This document shows, one piece after another, positions 1-5,489 of a stretch of 5,489 nt of DNA. A model generated the notes under the pieces. The model saw nothing but the letters and a program-made list of their open reading frames with translations. It was not told the origin of the DNA and ran no database searches. The position numbers were made by a program, and so were the translations under genes. Origin of the DNA: Bryobacterales bacterium (GTDB lineage Bacteria > Cyanobacteriota > Vampirovibrionia > Obscuribacterales > Obscuribacteraceae); the NCBI GenBank assembly GCA_903970295.1, contig CAJCHQ010000171.1, forward strand, positions 1 to 5,489. Direction: 5' to 3'. Each line of letters opens with the position of its first letter. The first letter of the stretch is position 1.

Positions 1-255
1 GCCGTCATGATTGGCGTCGAATTTCTCCAACATCTTTTGTCTGAAGGCCGCACGCCCAGCCCCTTGACCGGCGCCCCCACCGGCTCCCTGTCCAGCCCCC
101 CGGCGGAAACCACCGCCGCCCTGTTGACTCTGGGCCCCATTGCCACCGGACGATTGATCGCCACTATCTGTTGACGCGCTTTGAGCGTACACAGGCATAA
201 GCGTAGTGAGGAGCGCGGCACTGACTACGACTAAACCTTCTAGTTTCCTTTTCAT
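1..255 (-). CDS. Secreted EF-hand-type protein, N-terminal part (runs off the window)
   Basis: Reading the minus strand from the ATG at 255-253 gives 85 open codons to the window edge. Residues 1-24 look like a signal peptide: basic start (K2, R3, K4), hydrophobic stretch about 7-20, and a cleavage site after VYA (residue 24). Residues 25-68 are low complexity, rich in Gly, Gln, Ser and Ala with GQGAG-type repeats, probably a flexible linker. Residues 71-79 (FRQKMLEKF) resemble the helix entering an EF-hand, followed by D80-A-N82-H-D84-G85, which matches loop positions 1, 3, 5 and 6 of a calcium-binding EF-hand. A Shine-Dalgarno-like AGGA (complement of 261-264) sits 5 bases before the ATG. 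The gene is divergent from the two-component pair. The likely role is a periplasmic or exported calcium-binding protein; the rest is not visible, so the number of EF-hands and the true function are unknown. The exported and low-complexity calls are firm, the EF-hand call moderately so. Confidence 0.82.
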   Translation of the reverse strand, partial: MKRKLEGLVVVSAALLTTLMPVYAQSASTDSGDQSSGGNGAQSQQGGGGFRRGAGQGAGGGAGQGAGRAAFRQKMLEKFDANHDG

Positions 256-349
256 ACGTATCCTGACCTCTGGTAGCTGATAACGTAAAACCGGCTGCTC
301 GGCAGCGATGATGGGACACCAAATTTGTTGAGTTCTGATAAGTAATACG

Positions 350-362
350 TTGTTGACAACAA
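350..362. promoter_or_regulatory. Perfect 13-bp odd palindrome, candidate operator
   Basis: The bases read TTGTTG-A-CAACAA: two perfectly complementary 6-base arms around a single central A at 356. This is the symmetry expected of a site for a dimeric DNA-binding protein. A TTGACA hexamer identical to the sigma-70 -35 consensus lies inside it (353-358), but the sequence 17 bases further on (TTTCAT, 376-381) is only a mediocre -10, so the palindrome is at least as good an explanation. The left arm plus the central A is repeated as TTGTTGA at 325-331. It lies about 95 bases before the EF-hand gene start and about 147 bases before the regulator start. The operator role is inference. Confidence 0.45.
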
Positions 363-404
363 AAAAGTTCAATTATTTCATGAATTTCTGCGTTAAATCT
401 CGGT

Positions 405-418
405 GACGATGCGTCGTC
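405..418 (+). other. Short perfect hairpin, GACGA/TCGTC
   Basis: A 5-base stem with a 4-base loop (TGCG) lies about 90 bases upstream of the response regulator start. It has no following T-run, so it is not an intrinsic terminator. It is upstream of the promoter candidate at 445-453, so it may not be transcribed with the regulator. It could be a chance structure. Confidence 0.2.
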
Positions 419-444
419 GGTGCGCGAGCGTGTGTAATCTGGGA

Positions 445-453
445 TGTTATAAC
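445..453 (+). promoter_or_regulatory. Extended -10 promoter candidate for the two-component operon
   Basis: TGT-TATAAC carries the TGn extension and matches the TATAAT consensus at 5 of 6 positions. No good -35 hexamer is present 16-18 bases upstream, which is usual for extended -10 promoters or for promoters helped by an activator. Transcription would begin near 460, leaving a leader of roughly 50 bases before the ATG at 509. The call rests on consensus matching only. Confidence 0.4.
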
Positions 454-508
454 GAGCAACAGTGGCGTTCTTCGTTAGGGCTGAGCCTTTTTGATAATCG
501 GTTAGGCA

Positions 509-1192
509 ATGGCAAAAATTCTCTTGGTCGAAGATGAACCTGGATTATCGGGCGCCATCAAAGAATGGCTGACCGATGAATACCACCTCGTCGAGCTTGC
601 CACCACCGGTGAAGACGCGCTGATGAAGATCGATGCCACCAAATACGACCTGATCCTGCTCGATTGGATGCTTCCGGAATTGAGCGGTGTTGAAGTCTGT
701 CGAATTTATCGATCTCGCGGAGGGGCGGCTCCTGTCATTATGCTCACCGCCAAGAAATCATTGCGATCCAAAGAGATCGGCTTGGACAGTGGGGCAGACG
801 ATTACATTACAAAACCATTTCATTTGCGAGAGCTCTCCGCGCGCATCAGAGCATTCCTGCGTCGTCCCTCGCTTTCTCCGGTGAGTGTGCTGACAGTCGA
901 TGATATCACTCTCGATCGCGTCACGCTGACAGTTATGAAAAGCGGCAGGCCGATTCATCTTTTGCCGAAGGAGTTTGCGCTGTTAGAGGTCCTCATGCGC
1001 AATCAAGGTAAATCGATGCGAGTCGATTCGCTGCTCGATCAAATCTGGGGAAGCGAGACTGAAGTGGCGGCAGATACGCTTCGTTCCAATATAAAAACGC
1101 TGCGCCGTAAAATAGATACTCCCGGCCAACCATCCTTAATCGTCACAGTTCACGCAATCGGATACCGAATTGAAACTTCGCTTATTGAGTAA
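509..1192 (+). CDS. OmpR/PhoB-family two-component response regulator
   Basis: A cytoplasmic transcription factor of 227 residues, the usual length for this family. The receiver domain (about 2-119) has the acidic pair E8/D9, the phospho-accepting D52 in LLLDWMLP, T80 in MLTAKK and K102 in the TKPF motif, so it should be phosphorylated normally. A winged-helix DNA-binding domain follows (about 127-223): LLPKEFALLEVL opens it, the recognition helix lies near 189-203 (DTLRSNIKTLRRKID), and the wing ends at TVHAIGYRIE, where families usually have TVRGxGY. An in-frame TAG at 503-505 precedes the ATG and the first beta strand starts at residue 3, so the start is secure even though the ribosome binding site is poor (TAGG, 2 bases away). 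The 3' end overlaps the kinase gene by 23 bases, which points to co-transcription and makes that kinase the likely phosphate donor. The efflux genes downstream are the obvious candidate targets. The family is certain, the signal and target genes are not. Confidence 0.97.
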   Translation: MAKILLVEDEPGLSGAIKEWLTDEYHLVELATTGEDALMKIDATKYDLILLDWMLPELSGVEVCRIYRSRGGAAPVIMLTAKKSLRSKEIGLDSGADDYITKPFHLRELSARIRAFLRRPSLSPVSVLTVDDITLDRVTLTVMKSGRPIHLLPKEFALLEVLMRNQGKSMRVDSLLDQIWGSETEVAADTLRSNIKTLRRKIDTPGQPSLIVTVHAIGYRIETSLIE

Positions 1193-2399
1193 TGTCAGAT
1201 GGCGCATAGCGGCAATGTTTGTAGCACTGGCGGGCGTGCTCTACATCGCTTTGGCTGGCCTTGGGATCGTGGCTTTCAACTGGAGTTTTGACTATTCGAT
1301 TGATCAACAATTGCGAGTCCTGGCTTCGGATTTTGGCCACGCAATCGAGCTTGATGGCGATCTTCCGCACTTTCGGGATTGGCTCAGGGTAGTCGAGACG
1401 GAGCCGGCTCGTTCGCTCGCGGCCATACAACTTTTTGGCGCTGATGGTATTTTGCTCGAGCATTACGGTCCGCCCGGGCCGCCTGCGTTGTCTCAAAGTG
1501 TCAAACAAGTCCAGAACTTTCGCGTCATCGTCAGTCCATTAACTCGCGACCAGCGCACTCTCGGCTTTCTGCAAATTGCAATCCCGACTACTTATCGCGA
1601 CCAGGCTCTCAGTACTTTGGCAATCACGCTGATCTCGCTTGCGCCATGTCTCCTGCTGGGCCTTGGCTTAACCGGTTACGTGGTATCGGATATTGCCACG
1701 GCTCCTATCAGGGAGAACCTCGAGATGATGAAGAGATTTCTCGCAGACGCTTCGCACGAGTTAAGCACACCGATCTCAATCGTCAGGGCTCGCGCTGAAG
1801 TCCTCGAGAAAAAGTTGGCTCACGAAAAGTTGGAGCAAAAGGATTTGCAAATCATCGATGGGGCGATCGAACGCATGGCCAAAATTGTCGATGATCTCAT
1901 GCTGCTTGCCGAAATTGAAGGCACCATGATTGCCACCGCAGGCGAAACCACCCGCGTTGACCAGACTCTCGAACGAATCGTCAATGAATTCCGGCCCAAA
2001 TTCGATAGCAAAAACATTCGTCTCGAATTGGATGACTGTTCTGTGATAGCTGTTGATATGAGCCCAGAAAACTTATATATGATTGTTGCCAATCTAGTCG
2101 AAAACGCCCTTCGTTACACGGAGTCAGGCGGGCGCGTAGAGATTGCCCTGAGTGGCGATAATTTGCTCGCGAAGATCGAGATCAAAGACAACGGTATTGG
2201 TATTCCCGCCGAGAGCTTGCCGTTTGTGTTCGATAGATTTTATCGAGTCGATAAATCGCGCAGTCGCAGCTCTGGAGGATCCGGCCTCGGACTTTCAATT
2301 GTCAAAGCCCTGGTTGATGCGCACAAAGGTCGCATCGAAGTTGTCAGCAAAGTCGCCGATGGCACAGTGTTTACCGTGTTTTTGCGGGTCCACACTTGA
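1170..2399 (+). CDS. Membrane sensor histidine kinase, partner of the upstream regulator
   Basis: An inner-membrane sensor kinase of 409 residues. A basic N-terminus is followed by transmembrane helix 1 (about 13-37), a small periplasmic sensing region (about 38-145) and transmembrane helix 2 (about 146-172). Then come the dimerisation/phosphotransfer helix with phospho-accepting H196 in SHELSTP, and the ATP-binding domain: N box NLVENA (308-313), G1 box DNGIGIP (340-346), F box (352-359, FVFDRFYR) and G2 box GGSGLGLS (369-376). Only about 24 residues separate helix 2 from H196, too few for a complete HAMP linker. SHELSTP replaces the common SHELRTP. The chosen start is TTG at 1170 with GGA at 1160-1162 seven bases before; TTG 1185 or ATG 1215 are alternatives, but ATG 1215 would remove the basic residues before helix 1. 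An in-frame TAA at 1137 bars an earlier start. It overlaps the regulator gene by 23 bases, implying translational coupling. The periplasmic region gives no recognisable ligand-binding fold. Confidence 0.95.
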   Translation: MKLRLLSNVRWRIAAMFVALAGVLYIALAGLGIVAFNWSFDYSIDQQLRVLASDFGHAIELDGDLPHFRDWLRVVETEPARSLAAIQLFGADGILLEHYGPPGPPALSQSVKQVQNFRVIVSPLTRDQRTLGFLQIAIPTTYRDQALSTLAITLISLAPCLLLGLGLTGYVVSDIATAPIRENLEMMKRFLADASHELSTPISIVRARAEVLEKKLAHEKLEQKDLQIIDGAIERMAKIVDDLMLLAEIEGTMIATAGETTRVDQTLERIVNEFRPKFDSKNIRLELDDCSVIAVDMSPENLYMIVANLVENALRYTESGGRVEIALSGDNLLAKIEIKDNGIGIPAESLPFVFDRFYRVDKSRSRSSGGSGLGLSIVKALVDAHKGRIEVVSKVADGTVFTVFLRVHT

Positions 2400-2509
2400 G
2401 CGACTTGATTGGTAGTTGCTCATAAATAGCATCTGAGTTGTCAGCAAAATCTGCAGAATGAAGGCCTTTGCCTAGTTTGTGAGCGCCGTGGCTGAACCTT
2501 GCCTTACAC

Positions 2510-2532
2510 AGAAATTCCACACAAGAATTTTT
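2510..2532 (+). terminator. Weak A/T-rich hairpin after the kinase gene
   Basis: AGAAATTC pairs with GAATTTTT across a 7-base loop, 8 pairs including one G-U, and the descending arm merges into a short T-stretch before CTCC. The stem is A/T-rich and would be unstable, and it is 110 bases past the kinase stop. It may be a poor terminator or chance; read-through into the efflux operon would be expected. Confidence 0.18.
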
Positions 2533-2575
2533 CTCCTTGCTAAAGTGAATATTGCCCAAAACAGCCGCATGAAAA

Positions 2576-2598
2576 ATGTTGCAGCCAGCGGTCAACAT
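2576..2598. promoter_or_regulatory. Inverted repeat ATGTTG-N11-CAACAT, candidate operator
   Basis: Two perfect 6-base complementary arms are separated by 11 bases and end one base before the candidate -35 element. The inner core TGTTG/CAACA is the same as in the 13-bp palindrome at 350-362, but with the half-sites 10 bases further apart, about one helical turn. A protein bound here would be well placed to activate or block the adjoining promoter. The function is inferred. Confidence 0.35.
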
Positions 2599-2599
2599 G

Positions 2600-2629
2600 C
2601 TGAAGTGATCGTGGCTTTCAAGTTATAGT
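2600..2629 (+). promoter_or_regulatory. Promoter candidate for the efflux operon
   Basis: TATAGT at 2624-2629 matches the -10 consensus at 5 of 6 positions. CTGAAG at 2600-2605, with an 18-base spacer, matches the -35 consensus only at its TGA core. A weak -35 next to an operator-like repeat is typical of an activator-dependent promoter. Transcription would start near 2636, about 40 bases before the TolC-family start codon. Confidence 0.38.
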
Positions 2630-2676
2630 CTGGCTGAACAATCCCATCCCACCTATTACAACCTCGAGAGAGCTCG

Positions 2677-4428
2677 ATGTCCTTCCAGTCCGCCGGCAAC
2701 CCAGGTAAAAAATTCTCAGCCGAAACTACAGTCAAAGTTTGCCTGGCCCTCATTCTGGTTATCTGCCCGGGCTTGCGTACATTTGCTGCCGAATCTGCCT
2801 TGAGAGGTTTGGGTGAACCCGCGGCTCCAGCTAGTATGGCTGCGCCGACAAAACTGTTCCCTGCGTCGCCGCCCGGATCGACAAACGATTCATCGCTCAC
2901 TCCTTCGTCAGAACCTGCTTCGAGTCTGCCGCAGACGCCAAAGACTCCGGCTGCAAATGTCACACCGAGACAGACCAATTCAGCTGCCGCCGGCAGCTCT
3001 GTCAATTTAGCACCGATCCGAGGTACCACGACTGCGGGTGCACCTGACGCCAATGGTGTCATTCGCACGACGATCGAAAAACAGCAGCTAGGTCCACTCA
3101 CCCTGAATGGTGCTGTTGATTTTGCCGACCAGAATTATCCTTCAATCAAAAAAGGTATAGCTCTGGTCACTGCCGCCAGGCAGGGCGTCGGTCTGCAGAA
3201 ATTGAACGAATATCTTCCTGATTCGCTTATGCAATATCAGTTATTGATGTCGTCGCATAATAAAGTGACTCAAATGTTCTATGGCAGTCCGGTTTTCCCT
3301 GCCGACCCTGGGCCAGGTTTCAACTCTGTCAGCATGGCGCCCTACATGTACAGCGGCGCCGGCTTCAGCATCGATTGGGCGCCAATCGATTTTGGTTTGC
3401 ACAAAGCCCGTATTCAGTATGCAAAAACTCAGTACAAAGCTTCTCAAGCCAATTACGAGGTGACCAAGCTCGATGTTCAAATCGCAGCTGCCAGCGCATT
3501 TTTAGATGTGGTTCAGGCGATGCAACAAGTGCAGGCGATGGAGCAAAACGTCACATCCTTCACTCAGTTTTATGATGTTGTGCACGCTCAGGTAAACGCG
3601 TCACTCAAGCCTGGTGCCGACCAATCCTTAGCTGTCGCCCAATTGGCTAATGCCCAGAACCAGCTCTTGCGTGCTCGTCTCTCGGAAGATTTAGCAATTG
3701 CCGCCCTGGCTAATGCAATTGGCTTGGGCGGACAAACAGTCATTATTGAGCCGCGCGGCATCAGTTCTAACAGCGAACCAAGAGAAGTGCAGCAAGCTTC
3801 ACCGGTCTTTGAGAATGTGCCGATTGTCAAATCTTCGCAAGCGATTTTGAGCACTGCTATCGCTCAGCGCCGGGTGCTGAACAAAGAATATGCGCCTGTG
3901 TTTCATTTTCTCGGTGGCGTTAATTTGAGAGGCTCGGGGCAAAATATTACGGCCACCGGCAGACAGTCTCAGGGCGGTTCTGGTGTATTTCCGGTCGTGC
4001 CGAATTATCAAGTTGCCATGATCGTTAACTGGAATTTTCTCGATTGGTTTCGCATTCGTCAGGAGAAAAAAATCCAGGAACAACGAATTAGTGCGCAGCA
4101 ACAAGACCTGAACCTGGTTATGCAGAATCTCAAAACCGAAGACCTGAAAGCGCGTGCTCAGATAAAAACGGCAGTATCACTGGCGGCTAATATGCCGGTC
4201 CAAGTCGAAGCTTCAGAGATCGCAGTCAAACAAGCCCAAGCCCGCTATCAAACCGGTTTGGGTTCAGTCGCGCAAGTTGCAGAAGCCAATACTGTATTAG
4301 CCCAATCTCGCATGCAAGAGGCGATTGCTCGAGTCGGCGTCTGGCGAGCAATGTTGCAGGTGGCATCTGTCCACGGTGACTTACGGCCATTCATGGCCGA
4401 AGCCGATCGCATCCAGAAAGGAATCTAG
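2677..4428 (+). CDS. TolC-family outer-membrane efflux channel protein
   Basis: Outer-membrane exit duct of a multi-part efflux pump, 583 residues. A signal peptide covers about 1-37 (K11, K12, hydrophobic 21-30, likely cleavage near TFA-A). Residues about 40-125 are low complexity, rich in Pro, Ser, Ala and Thr, and probably disordered; typical TolC-family proteins of 420-500 residues lack this. The channel domain follows as two repeats of the outer-membrane efflux protein family, about 139-352 and 381-571. Repeat 1 has long Ala/Gln-rich helices (242-345); repeat 2 has the beta segment 442-457 and the C-terminal helix signature ARYQTGLGSVAQVAEANTVL (522-541). Ala/Gln-rich coiled helices fit the alpha-barrel. 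No lipobox is seen; C22 and C30 lie inside the signal peptide hydrophobic region and lack the Leu-Ala/Ser-Gly-Cys pattern. The start is the first in-frame ATG with a modest GAGAGAG ribosome binding site (2666-2672). The RND gene begins one base after the stop, so the two products probably work together. Confidence 0.95.
   Translation: MSFQSAGNPGKKFSAETTVKVCLALILVICPGLRTFAAESALRGLGEPAAPASMAAPTKLFPASPPGSTNDSSLTPSSEPASSLPQTPKTPAANVTPRQTNSAAAGSSVNLAPIRGTTTAGAPDANGVIRTTIEKQQLGPLTLNGAVDFADQNYPSIKKGIALVTAARQGVGLQKLNEYLPDSLMQYQLLMSSHNKVTQMFYGSPVFPADPGPGFNSVSMAPYMYSGAGFSIDWAPIDFGLHKARIQYAKTQYKASQANYEVTKLDVQIAAASAFLDVVQAMQQVQAMEQNVTSFTQFYDVVHAQVNASLKPGADQSLAVAQLANAQNQLLRARLSEDLAIAALANAIGLGGQTVIIEPRGISSNSEPREVQQASPVFENVPIVKSSQAILSTAIAQRRVLNKEYAPVFHFLGGVNLRGSGQNITATGRQSQGGSGVFPVVPNYQVAMIVNWNFLDWFRIRQEKKIQEQRISAQQQDLNLVMQNLKTEDLKARAQIKTAVSLAANMPVQVEASEIAVKQAQARYQTGLGSVAQVAEANTVLAQSRMQEAIARVGVWRAMLQVASVHGDLRPFMAEADRIQKGI
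4417..4422 (+). promoter_or_regulatory. Ribosome binding site of the RND permease gene
   Basis: AAAGGA lies inside the last codons of the TolC-family gene with 7 bases to the ATG at 4430. It is the best Shine-Dalgarno sequence in the window, fixes the permease start, and fits high or coupled translation within one transcript. Confidence 0.75.
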
Positions 4429-4429
4429 C

Positions 4430-5489
4430 ATGGGACTAATCAGGTTTGCCATGGGTCGTCCGGTCACCGTTATGGTGGCTGTCTTAGCTGTTGTATTGAT
4501 GGCTGTTTTAGCCATTACCAGAATGAAGGTCGACATTTTTCCCACCCTCAACTTGCCCCGCGTCACTGTGATTCAGCCCTACGGCGGCATGGATCCAGGA
4601 CAGATCGAAGGCTATTGCGTTTCATTCTACGAGCAGCACTTTTTCTATATAAGTGGTGTCGACCACGTTAGTTCGAAATCCATTCAGAGCGCAGCTGTGA
4701 TGGATATTTATTTTCAACCTGACACGGACATGGCCGACGCCATGGCCCAGGTGGTGGCACAGGTCGAACGTAGCCGCGCCTATATGCCACCGGGCACGGT
4801 GACACCTTTTATTATTCGTTTCGACGTTGGTAGCGTACCGGTCGGTTTTCTTGTTTTCGACTGTCAGTCTAGAAGTCTTGGCGAGATTCAGGACCTTGTA
4901 TACGCACGGGTTCGGCCGATTGTGGCGACGATTCCGGGGGTTTCCACACCGCCACCATTTGGCGGCAATCAAAGATCGATCGTACTCACCGTCGATGCCA
5001 GCAAGTTACGTGAGTATCACATCTCGGGCGACGACATCGTCACGGCCCTCAATGAAAACAACACGATCATGCCGTCTGGTATTGTGCGCACTGGCACTTT
5101 GCAACGTATGTCATCGATCAACTCGGTGGTGGGAAATATTCAGAACATCGGCACCATTCCCATCAGCCGTGGCGAGGGTCCGGCCGTCTACATTCGTGAT
5201 GTGGCGAGCATTCAAGACACTACCGATATCGATACCGGTTACGCCCTGGTCAATGGCAAGCGGACCATTTACATGGCTATCTCCAAACAGGCTAGTTCCT
5301 CGACACTGGCTGTCGTGGATGGAGTCAGAGCCAATGTCGATTACATGCAATCGCAGTTGCCCAAAGACATCAAAGTCGCATTTGTTTTCGACCAGTCTAT
5401 TTATGTAACTCAGGCGCTCATGGGGTTATTGGTGGAAGGCGGCATGGGCGCGCTACTTACAGGCGGTGTCGTCTTACTATTTCTCGGCG
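4430..5489 (+). CDS. RND-superfamily efflux permease, N-terminal third (runs off the window)
   Basis: Proton-driven inner-membrane pump of the AcrB/CzcA type; 353 residues are visible of an expected 1000-1050. RFAMGRPVTVMV begins the protein and transmembrane helix 1 spans about 11-30, followed by KVDIFPTLNLPRVTV, the standard entry into the periplasmic porter domain. YGGMDPGQIE (51-60), ISGVDHVSSKS (74-84), the YFQPDTDMADA segment (94-104), MPPGTVTP (119-126) and IPGVSTPPPFGG (168-179) occur in the order expected for porter subdomains; DASKLREYHIS (189-199) and the PSGIVRTGTL turn (215-224) follow. LMGLLVEGGMGALL (330-343) leading into VVLLFLG is the start of transmembrane helix 2. The wording resembles the hydrophobe/multidrug-type RND proteins common in environmental bacteria more than metal pumps, but the substrate cannot be read from this part. 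The proton-relay residues lie beyond the window. It is preceded by its channel partner; no adaptor gene is visible. Confidence 0.95.
   Translation, partial: MGLIRFAMGRPVTVMVAVLAVVLMAVLAITRMKVDIFPTLNLPRVTVIQPYGGMDPGQIEGYCVSFYEQHFFYISGVDHVSSKSIQSAAVMDIYFQPDTDMADAMAQVVAQVERSRAYMPPGTVTPFIIRFDVGSVPVGFLVFDCQSRSLGEIQDLVYARVRPIVATIPGVSTPPPFGGNQRSIVLTVDASKLREYHISGDDIVTALNENNTIMPSGIVRTGTLQRMSSINSVVGNIQNIGTIPISRGEGPAVYIRDVASIQDTTDIDTGYALVNGKRTIYMAISKQASSSTLAVVDGVRANVDYMQSQLPKDIKVAFVFDQSIYVTQALMGLLVEGGMGALLTGGVVLLFLG

Larger units (their letters stand above)
256..508. other. Divergent intergenic region
   Basis: These 253 bases separate the minus-strand EF-hand gene from the plus-strand regulator gene and must hold the control signals of both. 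They contain a 13-bp odd palindrome (350-362), an extra TTGTTGA half-site copy (325-331), a small GC-rich hairpin (405-418) and an extended -10 candidate (445-453). For the minus-strand gene only a weak promoter is visible: TTGTTG (complement of 357-362) and TATCAG 16 bases further on. CTGATAA occurs at 277-283 and 335-341; I cannot attach a role to it. I found no convincing small open reading frame here. Confidence 0.7.
2400..2676. other. Intergenic region between kinase and efflux operon
   Basis: These 277 bases contain no convincing gene. From left to right they hold GTTGTCAGCAAA (2437-2448, a near-copy of the palindrome sequence at 350-362), an A/T-rich weak hairpin (2510-2532), an inverted repeat ATGTTG/CAACAT (2576-2598) and a promoter candidate (2600-2629). 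A separate promoter for the efflux genes is plausible, so the kinase and efflux genes need not form one operon. Confidence 0.65.

Noticed and set aside
277..341. CTGATAA direct repeats (277-283 and 335-341) as regulator binding sites
   Set aside because: Seven-base copies 58 bases apart in an A/T-rich region are easily due to chance and lack the 10-11 base spacing typical of OmpR-type sites.
353..381. Sigma-70 promoter TTGACA-17-TTTCAT
   Set aside because: The -35 is perfect but the -10 lacks the key A at its second position, and the hexamer is part of a palindrome. Kept only as a remark under the palindrome.
1182..1508. 108-codon minus-strand open frame
   Set aside because: Antisense to the kinase membrane and periplasmic region; charged, featureless translation.
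2461..2474. AGGC-CTTT-GCCT inverted repeat after the kinase as a terminator
   Set aside because: Four-base stem with no T-run; too weak to call.
2592..3101. 169-codon open frame on the minus strand
   Set aside because: It lies mostly antisense to the signal peptide and low-complexity part of the TolC-family gene, has no recognisable domain, and its openness is explained by the biased codons on the other strand.
4622..4972. 116-codon minus-strand open frame
   Set aside because: Entirely antisense to conserved RND porter sequence, with no domain or ribosome binding site of note.
4827..5408. 193-codon open frame on the plus strand, frame shifted against the RND gene
   Set aside because: The RND frame is open throughout and carries conserved family motifs across the same bases; the other frame is rich in Ser/Arg with no family resemblance.
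1..5489. Mobile elements, CRISPR arrays, tRNA or rRNA genes
   Set aside because: No transposase-like frame, terminal inverted repeats, regularly spaced repeats or tRNA/rRNA sequence was seen on either strand.

Overview
The window looks like chromosomal DNA of a Gram-negative-type (diderm) bacterium: it encodes a TolC-family outer-membrane channel and an RND inner-membrane pump, which only make sense in a two-membrane envelope. Base composition is moderate (by eye near 50% G+C) and even across the genes, with no sign of a recent insertion. The response regulator's wording around its phosphorylation site and at the receiver end (LLDWMLPELSGVEVCR, GADDYITKPFHLRELSAR) reminds me of regulators from non-photosynthetic Cyanobacteria relatives (Vampirovibrionia/Obscuribacterales). 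That is recollection, not a search result, and should be held loosely.

Layout: (1) 1-255, minus strand: the first 85 codons of a secreted, Gly/Gln-rich protein that enters an EF-hand calcium-binding loop just as the window ends. (2) 256-508: a divergent intergenic region with a perfect 13-bp odd palindrome and an extended -10 type promoter candidate for the plus-strand genes. (3) 509-1192 and 1170-2399: an overlapping two-component pair, an OmpR/PhoB-type response regulator and a membrane histidine kinase that appears to lack a HAMP domain. (4) 2400-2676: a 277-bp intergenic region with a promoter candidate (-10 TATAGT), an inverted repeat built from the same TGTTG/CAACA half-sites as the palindrome upstream of the regulator, and a near-copy of the palindrome sequence. 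(5) 2677-4428: a TolC-like outer-membrane efflux protein with an unusually long low-complexity segment after its signal peptide. (6) 4430-5489: the first 353 residues of an RND efflux permease, one base after the TolC stop and with a good ribosome binding site, cut by the window end.

Reading the parts together: the two-component system probably senses an envelope condition and regulates the adjacent efflux operon (outer-membrane channel plus RND pump) and perhaps itself. The periplasmic adaptor (membrane fusion protein) that a tripartite pump normally needs is not between the regulator and the pump; it may lie downstream of the window. All genes belong to known families. The least explained parts are the shared half-site motifs in the two intergenic regions and the disordered N-terminal segment of the TolC homologue. 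I see no tRNA, rRNA, CRISPR array, insertion sequence or strong intrinsic terminator.
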